DNA from: Roseivirga thermotolerans
GTDB taxonomy: Bacteria; Bacteroidota; Bacteroidia; Cytophagales; Cyclobacteriaceae
Assembly: GCF_014653175.1 (NCBI RefSeq)
Contig: NZ_BNAG01000001.1
Span: 1,116,001-1,180,000, forward strand
DNA length: 64,000 nt
Direction: 5' to 3'
In this document: positions 17,635 to 25,773 of the stretch, piece by piece
How positions within the stretch are numbered: the stretch's first letter is position 1
Layout of the letters: every line of letters starts with the position of its first letter
Notes under the pieces: model-generated
The model's input: the letters and a program-made list of their open reading frames with translations, nothing else
Databases searched by the model: none
Told to the model about the DNA's origin: nothing
Position numbers and translations under genes: made by a program

Positions 17635-20280
17635 CTACTCATATCGCAAATTGTCTACCGGGTTTCTACGAGCCGCTTTTAACGACTGGTAGCCAACAGT
17701 TAGCCATGAAATAATCAGCACTCCTGCTGTTCCTGCCAGAAAAATAAGCGGATCTATGGCTATTCTAAACGGATACGCACTCAGCCAATCTTCCATATAC
17801 CACCAGGCCAGTGGAATGGCCAGAGCAGCCGACAGTAAAATAAGCCAGGTAAAATTATTGAACAGCAGGGTGAGTAGGGTAAAGGTAGAGGCACCTAGTA
17901 CTTTGCGTATACCAATCTCTTTTTGACGTTGCTCGGTTACAAAAGCTGCCAAACCAAAAAGACCCAAACAAGCAATGGTTATGGCTAAAATGGCAAAAAC
18001 CATAAAGATTGTTTTCACTCGTTGCTGGCTTCTAAACTGATTTTTAAAAATCTGATCCAGAAAGGAATATTCGAAGGGCTGCCCACCGGCAAAGTTGTCC
18101 CAGGTGTTTTGAGCGTAATCGACTACCTCAGCGGCAGCTTCGGGTGCAAAGCGAATACTCAATGCGCTGTTGCTTTTGCCCAAAAACAAGGCATGAGGGG
18201 TAATGTTGGTGGTCATGTTTCTAAAGTGAAAATCCTTCATTACACCAATAATGGTAAAAGTCTCGGATCGATTGTTGACCACACCTTCCAGTGTTTTAAT
18301 CCGCTTGCCGATTGGATTTTCGGTGTATCCAAAGCGTTTAAGGGCTGTTTCGTTGACAATAACGGCCGAAGAGTCTGAAGCAAGGTCTTTGTCGAAAAAC
18401 CTACCGGCTACCAACTCTATATCAAAAACCCGTGCATAGTCTTCGTCTACATACCAATTTTGGGTAGAAACAGCTTCGTCTGGCGAAGAAGCTTCTTCGC
18501 GCAAAAAAGGAAAGTCATTGAGTGCATCCGTTGCAGGAATGTAACCGCTCACGCTAGCCCCTTCAACCATTGGGTTGCGTTCCAACTCTGTTTTGAAAGC
18601 GTTGAGTTGTTCTCCCAGAAGTTGAGTTTCGTGTACAATGAGAATTTGATCTTTATTAAAGCCCAGTTGCTTGTTTTGCAGAAAGCTCAACTGTTGGTAT
18701 ACCATCAATGAACCGACAATGAGGAAAATGGAAATAGCAAACTGAACAATTACCAAAGTGTTTCTTAGCCATTTTGAGGCTTTTCCTTTGGTGATTTGAC
18801 CCTTAAGTACCTTTACCGGGCTAAAAGAAGAAAGTATGAAGGCCGGGTAAGAACCAGCCAGCAGGCCTACTACAAAGGTGGCTAATAAAAGGTAGGGCCA
18901 CAGACCACCGGTGCCAAAAATGGGGTTTTCCATAGACTTCTCGGTGAGCTCATTGAACGCGGGTAGGAAAGCATAAACCAGCAGAATGCCAAATACCATG
19001 GCCAGCGATACATTTAGTATTGCTTCAGTGATAAACTGACCAATGAGTTGGTGCCTCATAGAGCCAAGCACTTTTCTAACCCCTACTTCTTTGGCTCTTA
19101 TGGCCGCCCGCGCAGTGGCCATGTTCATGAAATTGATGCAGGCAATTAGTAGAATAAATGCACCTATTATGCTGAAGAAATACACATTTTGAATGGTGCC
19201 TGTTTCGCCCAACTCAAAATCGAGTGAGGAGTACAGGTGTATGTCTTTGAGCGGCTGTAGGTAATAGCGAATGTCCATGGCTCCGGCATCCAGACCTTCC
19301 TGCATGTCGGCCCCCATAAATTGCTGTACCTGCTGCCCCATGTGTTTAATGAGGAAATCCAGCATTTTGCCATCGAAGGCAGCTTGCTGATCGGGGTTTT
19401 GCAGCTCCACATAGGTTACAAAATTATTGCTTAGCCAGAAGTTCTGGCGGGCGTCTTCCCGGTTGAGCATAGAAATGAACATATCATAGTCGAAATGGGT
19501 GTTTTCCGGTATATCGGCAATTACTCCCGTTACCTTCATGTCGGTGGTATTGTCTACCCGAATGGTTTGGCCAATGGGATCTTCATTGCCAAAAAACTTG
19601 CGGGCGGTAGATTCTTCCAACACCACGGTGTTGGGCTCGTCCAGCAAATGTGCTTTGTCTCCACTAATAAGGCTAAACCTAAATATGTCCATGAACTCCT
19701 GGTCGGCCCAGGTAATGCGTGGCTGTTGAAAATACTGATCTCCCACCCGAATCAACATGCTGGTGTTGCCCCGTGTTCTACCTGCCCTTACTACTTCAGG
19801 AAACTCTTCCTGAACCGTCTTGGCGAAAGGATCGGGAGCTGTTGGCAGGTTAAATTCATTATCGGCAAACTTCAGGTAGTTGGCTACTCTAAATATGCGT
19901 TCTGAGTTAGGAAAATGCTTGTCGTAGCTTAGCTCATGCTTTACATACATGGCTATAAAAATGCATGCGGCCATGCTCACCGCTAAACCCAGCAGATTGA
20001 GCATTGAATAGAATTTGTGGCGCATCATGCTCCGATAAGCCACTTTGATGTTGTTTTTGACCATTGTTGTATAGATTATATTTTGAGTTAACCAATTGCT
20101 TCTGAGTAGTGACACTCTGAAAAGAAGCAGCACATCTATAAAAAACTTTCGGTTGGCATAGGCCTGTCCTTTTACGTTTAAGTTGTGCTCATAATACTCT
20201 TCCAGATCTCCCAGAATGTCTTCTGCAAAATCGGGGTGACAGTACAGCCTGAATATTTTCTCACCGAGGCTTTTTAGCAT
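17635..20280 (-). CDS. ABC permease with N-terminal permease-prefix domain, FtsX/MacB type
   Basis: An 881-residue protein. Residues 1-85 form the soluble permease-prefix region (CHPDFAEDILGDLEEYYEHN), which occurs in Bacteroidota permeases linked to PadR genes. Then come a TM (about 92-112), a periplasmic MacB-like domain, a first FtsX unit with NMATARAAIRAKEVGVRK near residue 392, a middle TM and second periplasmic domain, and a final FtsX unit with EQRQKEIGIRKVLGAST near 785. It overlaps the upstream PadR gene by seven bases, so the two are translationally coupled. No ATPase or membrane-fusion gene is adjacent. Substrate unknown. Confidence 0.88.
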   Translation of the reverse strand: MLKSLGEKIFRLYCHPDFAEDILGDLEEYYEHNLNVKGQAYANRKFFIDVLLLFRVSLLRSNWLTQNIIYTTMVKNNIKVAYRSMMRHKFYSMLNLLGLAVSMAACIFIAMYVKHELSYDKHFPNSERIFRVANYLKFADNEFNLPTAPDPFAKTVQEEFPEVVRAGRTRGNTSMLIRVGDQYFQQPRITWADQEFMDIFRFSLISGDKAHLLDEPNTVVLEESTARKFFGNEDPIGQTIRVDNTTDMKVTGVIADIPENTHFDYDMFISMLNREDARQNFWLSNNFVTYVELQNPDQQAAFDGKMLDFLIKHMGQQVQQFMGADMQEGLDAGAMDIRYYLQPLKDIHLYSSLDFELGETGTIQNVYFFSIIGAFILLIACINFMNMATARAAIRAKEVGVRKVLGSMRHQLIGQFITEAILNVSLAMVFGILLVYAFLPAFNELTEKSMENPIFGTGGLWPYLLLATFVVGLLAGSYPAFILSSFSPVKVLKGQITKGKASKWLRNTLVIVQFAISIFLIVGSLMVYQQLSFLQNKQLGFNKDQILIVHETQLLGEQLNAFKTELERNPMVEGASVSGYIPATDALNDFPFLREEASSPDEAVSTQNWYVDEDYARVFDIELVAGRFFDKDLASDSSAVIVNETALKRFGYTENPIGKRIKTLEGVVNNRSETFTIIGVMKDFHFRNMTTNITPHALFLGKSNSALSIRFAPEAAAEVVDYAQNTWDNFAGGQPFEYSFLDQIFKNQFRSQQRVKTIFMVFAILAITIACLGLFGLAAFVTEQRQKEIGIRKVLGASTFTLLTLLFNNFTWLILLSAALAIPLAWWYMEDWLSAYPFRIAIDPLIFLAGTAGVLIISWLTVGYQSLKAARRNPVDNLRYE

Positions 20281-20612
20281 AGTTTGTATTGAAGCGCCAC
20301 GTTCTGAATCTCTTTGTAAAGCTCCATTCGGGTTTGCATGTTGTAGTCCAGTGCCTTTTTGCCAAAAGCTGTGATTTTGAAGTAGCGCTTACGCTTTCCT
20401 CCTCTGGCTTTGGTTGTTTCTCCCAGCTCCGAAACTATGAACCCCTTCTCTTCCATTCGTCTGAGTGCAGACTGAAGGGCTCCTATAGAAACCTTTCTTT
20501 TCAGGCGTTTTTCTATTTCCTCTTTAATTGAAACCCCGTAGGCATCGCCATGCAATACGCCCACTGTTAGAAGTACGTATTCCTCAAATTCACCCAGTTG
20601 ATATTTCTTCAT
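20274..20612 (-). CDS. PadR family transcriptional regulator
   Basis: A 112-residue winged-helix protein: EFEEYVLLTVGVLHGDAYGV (residues 8-27), then SIGALQSALRRMEEKGFI as recognition helix and wing (about 43-60), and a basic KARGGKRKRYFKITAFGKKA (about 67-86) characteristic of PadR. It is the first gene of a two-gene unit with the overlapping permease. The 18-bp direct repeats TTCCTAAATGTAGTTTTT at 20625 and 20667 lie in its promoter region and are candidate binding sites. PadR proteins usually act as ligand-responsive repressors of transporter genes; the ligand is unknown. Confidence 0.88.
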   Translation of the reverse strand: MKKYQLGEFEEYVLLTVGVLHGDAYGVSIKEEIEKRLKRKVSIGALQSALRRMEEKGFIVSELGETTKARGGKRKRYFKITAFGKKALDYNMQTRMELYKEIQNVALQYKLC

Positions 20613-20624
20613 AATTGAAATTAA

Positions 20625-20684
20625 TTCCTAAATGTAGTTTTTTTGATGAAAGTAAAAAATTAAAATTTCCTAAATGTAGTTTTT
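20625..20684. promoter_or_regulatory. Two 18-bp direct repeats upstream of the first PadR gene
   Basis: TTCCTAAATGTAGTTTTT occurs identically at 20625-20642 and 20667-20684, 42 bases apart, starting 13 bases upstream of the PadR start. On the coding strand each reads ...CTACATTTAGG..., with CTA/TAG symmetry and a TACATTTA resembling a -7 element. Candidate operator pair; the CTACA core recurs in the dyad before the second PadR gene. Confidence 0.55.
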
Positions 20685-20781
20685 ATTACCTCGATTTAGG
20701 GCCTGTTGCTGTTAAAGGTTTGATCAAGATTGCCTGCCGGTTGGCATAGGAATTGACTTTTTTGCCTTTCAATAAAAAGCA

Positions 20782-20868
20782 AGAGGCTGTCTCAAAAGCT
20801 AGGTGAGCGTCACCCTGAACTTACCAGTTGGTAGACAAGTTGAGATGACGAGTTTTGAGGCAGCCTCT
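20782..20868. repeat. Intergenic inverted-repeat element (MITE/REP-like or terminator)
   Basis: AGAGGCTGtCTCAAAA (20782-20797) pairs with TTTTGAGgCAGCCTCT (20853-20868), 15 of 16 positions. The interior has a second imperfect pair (CGTCACCCTGAACTT / AAGTTGAGATGACG). It ends eight bases after the stop of the - strand permease. The nested structure resembles dispersed intergenic repeats of Bacteroidota genomes; it would also fold as a terminator for the permease unit. Confidence 0.6.
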
Positions 20869-20876
20869 ATTGAGAG

Positions 20877-23534
20877 TTATTCGCTCCTTAGGTTGTTGGC
20901 TGGGTTAGCCTTAATGGTTTTAATGGAAATGAGGCTTATGGTCAAACCAATGAGCATTAATATTCCCACAGAAGTGACGCCATACACCAAAGGGCTTATG
21001 CCTGCCTGGTAGGTAAAGTTACTGAGCCAATTGCGCATGAAAATCACAGAGGCAGGTATGGCTATTAAGAGAGCTATGGCAGCTATAAGAAGGTGTTTTA
21101 GGTTTATGAGCCATAGAATGTTTTTGGCCGATGCACCAAGTACCTTTCTAATGCTAATTTCTTTTACCCTTTGGCGGATTACAATGGATATTACACCTAG
21201 CAATCCTCCGCAGGCCAAGAATATGGAAATGGCAGAAAGTATTACTGTCAGCCTAAAAGTGCGAGCTTCTTCCTGGTAAAGCTCTTCAATTTGGCTATCT
21301 AAAAACCTATAACTGAAGTCGACCTCGGGAACAATCTCAGTGAATTTTTCTTCAACCTGCTCTATGATCTGAGGCAAGCTATTTGGGTCGAATTTGGCGA
21401 TTAAATGGTTGTAGGCATTCTGGTTCATCATCATAATGATCGGCCTAATCGGAACATGAAGAGAGTTATAATGGAAATCTTTAACCACACCTACAACAGT
21501 GCCTTTTACCAGCTCTTCATTATTCACCCAAAAAAGCTGTTTGCCAACCGGATCCTGCACGTTCAATTCCCGAACGGCTGTTTCGTTGAGTACAAATGCA
21601 GTACCTGCAGAATCTGCTGCAAACACATCATCGAGCATTCGGCCCTCTACTATTTCCAGATTCAGTGTGCTGGCAACATCTTTATCTACGAACATTTCAG
21701 AGGCATCAACTCTCAATTGCGGATTCTCCTCCATGTACAATGGATGCTGGTTGAACTGCCCTCCCGGAACGTTTGACACCATGGATGTCTCGCCTATTCC
21801 CGAAATAGACTCTAACTCCGATTTTAATGTTCTTATTTTCTGACTGTAGGTTTGCCCCACAATGGTAAGCACCATTAAATTATCCTGATCGAAACCGAGG
21901 TCTTTATCTTTAAGAAACTGAATCTGATTACGAATGGTCAGACTACCACTAATAAGAATCACTGTAGCCACAAGCTGAACTCCAAGCAAACCATTTCTGA
22001 GGTTTGAACCACCAAGCTTGCTCAGCTTCAGTCCACGAAGAATACTTCCTGCTTCGAAAGAATTGAGATAAACTGAGGGATAAAGAGCCGAAACAATTGC
22101 CGTAAAAATTGCTGTAAGCACCATAAAGGTTACCGTTTCGGTCTGCCATAAGTTTTCGATAGCAATGCTTCCATTCACCAAATTATTAAATGGCGTTTCC
22201 AACCAATTCATTACAAAAACCGAAAGTATCAGCGCCAGAAAAGTAGTTACCAAAGCCTCTATACTGAACTGGGTAAAGATTTGAGACCTGAATGCGCCAA
22301 GGGTCTTTTTCACCCCAACTTCTTTTAGGCGTTGAGCAGCCCTTGCTGTGTTCAGATTCACAAAGTTGATGATAGAAATGAGCAGTATGAAAAGAGCGCT
22401 AACTCCGTAAATAATCAGGTAACTATAACTACCATTTGGTTCAAGTTCCCATCGAATATTGGAGTGCAAATGAATGTCTTGAATGGGTTGAAGCTTGAAA
22501 CCAATTTCTCCGGCCTTTAAACTTTCAATATTGTCCTCTGACCAATTGAGGTACTTCGGAATCCAATTGGGGATTTTAGACTCTACCACTTCTGGGTTTG
22601 TTCCCGGGCTAAGTTTCACATAGTTGAAATGCCCGAAATCGTCCCATGAAAGCCAAGGGTCGTTAAAAGGAAGTGACTTTAAAGTAACGTAGGAAAGCAT
22701 AAAGTTAAAGCGAAAATGAGATGCTTTAGGCGCATCTTTAACCACAGCAGCTACTTCCAAAAGATCTACCATTCCGTTGAAAGATAGTCTTTGACCAACG
22801 GGGTCTTCATCACCAAAAAACCGCTTAGCTGTAGATTCAGAGAGAACAACTGCCCATTCATTCTGAAGCGCTTGTTTTGGGTTTCCATATATCGGCTCAT
22901 AAGTAAACACATCGAAAAAGGTGGTGTCTGCAAAATATCCGTCTGTGATTTCATGAGTCACGTTAGAGGCATCATGTGTAATGAGAATGACGTCTTTGGT
23001 TAAACCCGGACCATAGATTGGGGAAAAAGTCACTGCTTTTACAACTTCTGGAAACTCACTAACCAGTGCCTGAGCCATGGGGTGAGGCGTACGGGTTTGT
23101 GGATTTTCATTCATCCAGGCAATACGATAGATGTCGTCTGCATCTTTATGGTGAGAGTCATACGAGGTCTCGAATTTTAAATGCAGGTAAATGAGTCCGC
23201 AAACGGTAAAGGCCAATACTAGGCCCAGCAAGTGGAAACTTGTCTGCATTTTATGGCGCATCATTCCGCGCCAGGCAAATTTGAAATAGCTTCTGTACAT
23301 GATAATTATGTTTGAGTTTTGACCAATTTTCTTTAGAGCAAAGGGGCGTAAAAAATGAAAGAGATGAAACCAGTAGAGCAGGTTAGCTTTCCACTTTGGT
23401 TTTGCTTCGCGCTCTATTTGATAGTACTCAAGGAGGTCTCCTTCTATTTCTTCCAGAAGACGATCTTTGCAAAACCAACGAAGCAACTGGCTTCCAAGGG
23501 TTGGAGGGCTATAAAGTGGTTTGTTGTTAGACAA
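20877..23534 (-). CDS. ABC permease with N-terminal permease-prefix domain (second PadR unit)
   Basis: An 885-residue relative of the permease at 17635-20280. The prefix region (about residues 1-85) contains CKDRLLEEIEGDLLEYYQ. A TM follows (about 98-118), then a MacB-like periplasmic domain, a first FtsX unit with NLNTARAAQRLKEVGVKKTL near residue 398, a second periplasmic domain, and a C-terminal FtsX unit with IRQRVKEISIRKVLGASA near 790. It overlaps its PadR gene by eight bases. The periplasmic domains differ clearly from the sister permease, so different substrates or partners are likely. No ATPase nearby. Confidence 0.88.
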   Translation of the reverse strand: MSNNKPLYSPPTLGSQLLRWFCKDRLLEEIEGDLLEYYQIEREAKPKWKANLLYWFHLFHFLRPFALKKIGQNSNIIIMYRSYFKFAWRGMMRHKMQTSFHLLGLVLAFTVCGLIYLHLKFETSYDSHHKDADDIYRIAWMNENPQTRTPHPMAQALVSEFPEVVKAVTFSPIYGPGLTKDVILITHDASNVTHEITDGYFADTTFFDVFTYEPIYGNPKQALQNEWAVVLSESTAKRFFGDEDPVGQRLSFNGMVDLLEVAAVVKDAPKASHFRFNFMLSYVTLKSLPFNDPWLSWDDFGHFNYVKLSPGTNPEVVESKIPNWIPKYLNWSEDNIESLKAGEIGFKLQPIQDIHLHSNIRWELEPNGSYSYLIIYGVSALFILLISIINFVNLNTARAAQRLKEVGVKKTLGAFRSQIFTQFSIEALVTTFLALILSVFVMNWLETPFNNLVNGSIAIENLWQTETVTFMVLTAIFTAIVSALYPSVYLNSFEAGSILRGLKLSKLGGSNLRNGLLGVQLVATVILISGSLTIRNQIQFLKDKDLGFDQDNLMVLTIVGQTYSQKIRTLKSELESISGIGETSMVSNVPGGQFNQHPLYMEENPQLRVDASEMFVDKDVASTLNLEIVEGRMLDDVFAADSAGTAFVLNETAVRELNVQDPVGKQLFWVNNEELVKGTVVGVVKDFHYNSLHVPIRPIIMMMNQNAYNHLIAKFDPNSLPQIIEQVEEKFTEIVPEVDFSYRFLDSQIEELYQEEARTFRLTVILSAISIFLACGGLLGVISIVIRQRVKEISIRKVLGASAKNILWLINLKHLLIAAIALLIAIPASVIFMRNWLSNFTYQAGISPLVYGVTSVGILMLIGLTISLISIKTIKANPANNLRSE

Positions 23535-23868
23535 GCTTGGCTAGTTTTAAGGCCATATTTGGTATCTGATTGAACAGCGAGTTTCTGAGCTCATGGTTTT
23601 TCTGAAGAGCCTTTTTACCTTCTGCGGTAATGGTAAAAATGCGCTTTCTACGGCCTCCTCTCTCATGGGTGGCTTCGGCTAATTCAGACTTTAAAAAGCC
23701 TTTATCCTCCAACCGGCTTAGGGCAGAATGCACGGCACCAATAGCAACTTTTCGCTTGGTCTGGTTAATGATTTCTTCCCGAATACTCAAGCCGTAGGCT
23801 TCGGGATAAAGCACCCCGACAATTAAAAGAACTAACTCTTCAAATTCACCTAGCTGCGTTCCTTTCAT
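23527..23868 (-). CDS. PadR family transcriptional regulator (second)
   Basis: A 113-residue winged-helix protein with EFEELVLLIVGVLYPEAYGL (residues 8-27), AIGAVHSALSRLEDKGFLKS (about 42-61) and the basic HERGGRRKRIFTITAEGKKA (about 67-86). It closely parallels the PadR at 20274-20612 but with many substitutions, so the two units are old duplicates rather than a recent copy. A perfect 8-bp inverted repeat surrounds its -7 element, which fits autorepression. It heads a two-gene unit with the overlapping permease. Confidence 0.88.
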   Translation of the reverse strand: MKGTQLGEFEELVLLIVGVLYPEAYGLSIREEIINQTKRKVAIGAVHSALSRLEDKGFLKSELAEATHERGGRRKRIFTITAEGKKALQKNHELRNSLFNQIPNMALKLAKLV

Positions 23869-23885
23869 CTTTTCAATTTTCGTAT

Positions 23886-23917
23886 TTGTAGAACAAACTT
23901 AGCATCAATTTCTACAA
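23886..23917 (-). promoter_or_regulatory. PadR promoter with embedded dyad (TTGTAGAA/TTCTACAA around TAAGTTTG)
   Basis: Perfect 8-bp arms at 23886-23893 and 23910-23917 flank a consensus - strand -7 element TAAGTTTG (23901 down to 23894), 26 bases before the PadR start at 23868. A protein bound to both arms would cover the promoter. Confidence 0.6.
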
Positions 23918-23944
23918 TTATGAAATTTGTTTCTTAAAAGACAC

Positions 23945-23968
23945 AAAAAAACCACCTTTGTCAGGTGG
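23945..23968 (-). terminator. Rho-independent terminator after the DinB-like gene
   Basis: On the - strand CCACCT and AGGTGG pair around a five-base loop and are followed by a run of seven T (plus-strand A run 23945-23951). It lies 56 bases beyond the DinB-like stop. Confidence 0.7.
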
Positions 23969-24023
23969 CTCGACTTTATCAATTCTCCCTCAATTTAGAG
24001 GAGGCATCCGCAAGGCAGCTTGG

Positions 24024-24509
24024 TCAACGATACTGCGGTGGATTGATGCCTTTCATTCTCAAATAGGTTACAATCTGTCCTCTGTGATGGGCATTATGAT
24101 CGAGATAAGAGATGAGTCCGGCTGTGAGCTGGTCATTATTTTCCTGGGCTAAAATGAAGGCATTCATTTCATCAAACTTGGTTTTGGCCCACTCAATGAG
24201 TTCTTTTTTAGATTTGCTGTTTTCATCGCCTGGAGCCCATTGCGCTTGCCCCCCATTGGCAAAAGCTCTGTGAAAATAGTCTATGCTGTAGGCAATATGA
24301 TAAGCTTGAGCCGCAAAAGTTCGTTGTTCATCGTTGGGTTTAAAGTTGTAGCTATCTTCCGGCATAGCCTCCAAAACAGCGAGGGTATATGCCTTACTGG
24401 CTTCCAATCGCTGCTTAAGCCAGTCGTAGCCTCCGTGATCCGCCATTGCAGAGCCGGTTGTAATCAACAGAGCGAAAAAGGTATAGGTAAGGGTTTTGGC
24501 AATTTTCAT
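24024..24509 (-). CDS. Exported DinB/DfrB-type four-helix metal-binding protein
   Basis: A 161-residue protein with a signal peptide ending AMA (about residue 23) followed by a DinB-like four-helix bundle. The family histidines are visible in AAQAYHIAYSIDYFHRAF (about 66-83) and in the C-terminal LDHNAHHRGQIVTYLRMKGI (about 136-155), which ends in the typical NPPQY. DinB-fold enzymes use a bound metal for thiol transfer or hydrolase chemistry, but most members have no known reaction. An export signal is unusual for the fold generally, though seen in this phylum. Single gene with its own terminator. Confidence 0.85.
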   Translation of the reverse strand: MKIAKTLTYTFFALLITTGSAMADHGGYDWLKQRLEASKAYTLAVLEAMPEDSYNFKPNDEQRTFAAQAYHIAYSIDYFHRAFANGGQAQWAPGDENSKSKKELIEWAKTKFDEMNAFILAQENNDQLTAGLISYLDHNAHHRGQIVTYLRMKGINPPQYR

Positions 24510-24550
24510 AAAGTTTGGGTTTTTGATACAGGTTACTTATACGTAAGAAC

Positions 24551-25663
24551 TTACTGAATTTGTTTCCTTACCTCAACCTTACCCTGGCTTACGGTAAAAA
24601 GCTTATGTTCTTGCTTAATCTTCTCAAAAATGGAGATAGAGCGTTCTGGCCGTGCATCGGTAACGAAAATTTGCCCGAAAGCATCTGAGGCTACCATTTG
24701 AATTAGCTTTTCAATGCGTAGGTCGTCTAGCTTATCGAATATATCATCGAGCAAGAGAATGGGCTTTACGCCCAGTTCATTCTTAAGGAAATCGAAGTTG
24801 GCTAGTTTAAGCGCTATCAGATAAGATTTCTGCTGTCCCTGAGACCCAAATTTCTTTACTGGCTTTCCGTCCATTAGAAAAACAAATTCATCTTTGTGTG
24901 TGCCCCTGTTTGTTCTTTTAAGAATAAGGTCCTTTTTCTGCGAATGACGGAACTTCTCTTCAATTCCCTCCGAAAAATCAGACTCATAGTCTATTTCTAT
25001 GGTCTCCCGTTGTCCGCTCAACATGGCATAGTGCTTTACCAATAATGGCTTAAATACAGCTATAAACTCCTTACGTACCTCATACACCTTTTGACCTAAA
25101 TCGAGCAACTGCCTGGTAAAAGGCTCCAGTAAGTCGGCATCGAAGCGGTCTTGCTCGGCAAACTGTTTCAGCAAACTATTTCTTTGTTTCAGCGCGTGGT
25201 TGTAGGCGATAAGGTTGTTTAGATAGCTTTGATTGACCTGCGAAATAATGGCATCGAAAAATTTACGTCTGTCTTCGCTAGTACCTCTGATTACATCGGT
25301 ATCGTTTGGAGCGATAAGCACTGTAGGGAACTTGCCAATGTGTTCACTAGCCCGTTTGTAGGGTTTGTTATCCAGCTTGATGCTCTTTTTTTTGCCTGCC
25401 TGATAGGCACAAAGCACTGTCCGTTCTTTTTGGTTTTGAGAAAAAGTGCCCTTTATAGAAAAGAAGTCTGCCTCGTGTAAAATACACTGCAGGTCTTGGG
25501 CTTGGTCGGCACTTTTGGTAAAAGACAGATAGAAAATGGCATCCAGCAAATTGGTTTTGCCACTACCGTTTTCTCCCAGAAAACAGTTTATCTGGCTGGA
25601 AAAGGCCACATGAGCTTCTTTATAGTTTTTATACTGAATGAGTCGAATGGATTGAAGATGCAT
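24551..25663 (-). CDS. recF: DNA replication and repair protein RecF
   Basis: A 370-residue SMC-like ATPase. Walker A is GENGSGKT (residues 30-37), the ABC signature region is FGSQGQQKSYLIALKLANF (about 273-291), and Walker B is KPILLLDDIFDKLDD (about 301-315). Length and motif order match RecF. It loads RecA at single-strand gaps with RecO and RecR. It is divergent from pdhA. In Bacteroidota recF is commonly found near a TPR protein and ribH, which are just across pdhA here. Confidence 0.95.
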   Translation of the reverse strand: MHLQSIRLIQYKNYKEAHVAFSSQINCFLGENGSGKTNLLDAIFYLSFTKSADQAQDLQCILHEADFFSIKGTFSQNQKERTVLCAYQAGKKKSIKLDNKPYKRASEHIGKFPTVLIAPNDTDVIRGTSEDRRKFFDAIISQVNQSYLNNLIAYNHALKQRNSLLKQFAEQDRFDADLLEPFTRQLLDLGQKVYEVRKEFIAVFKPLLVKHYAMLSGQRETIEIDYESDFSEGIEEKFRHSQKKDLILKRTNRGTHKDEFVFLMDGKPVKKFGSQGQQKSYLIALKLANFDFLKNELGVKPILLLDDIFDKLDDLRIEKLIQMVASDAFGQIFVTDARPERSISIFEKIKQEHKLFTVSQGKVEVRKQIQ

Positions 25664-25710
25664 TTTCTAACCGAAAGCCGATTTAATTTCAAAGTTGAAC
25701 GTTTTTGTCT

Positions 25711-25718
25711 TATTTTCG
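25711..25718 (+). promoter_or_regulatory. Near-consensus -7 element (TATTTTCG) before pdhA
   Basis: TATTTTCG differs from TAnnTTTG at one position and continues as CACTCC, resembling the TTTGCNNNCC start regions of other promoters in the window. It is 55 bases before the pdhA ATG. Confidence 0.4.
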
Positions 25719-25773
25719 CACTCCTATTTAAACGATTGAGAATTAAAGGTTTCAACCTTTTAAAAAACAATAC

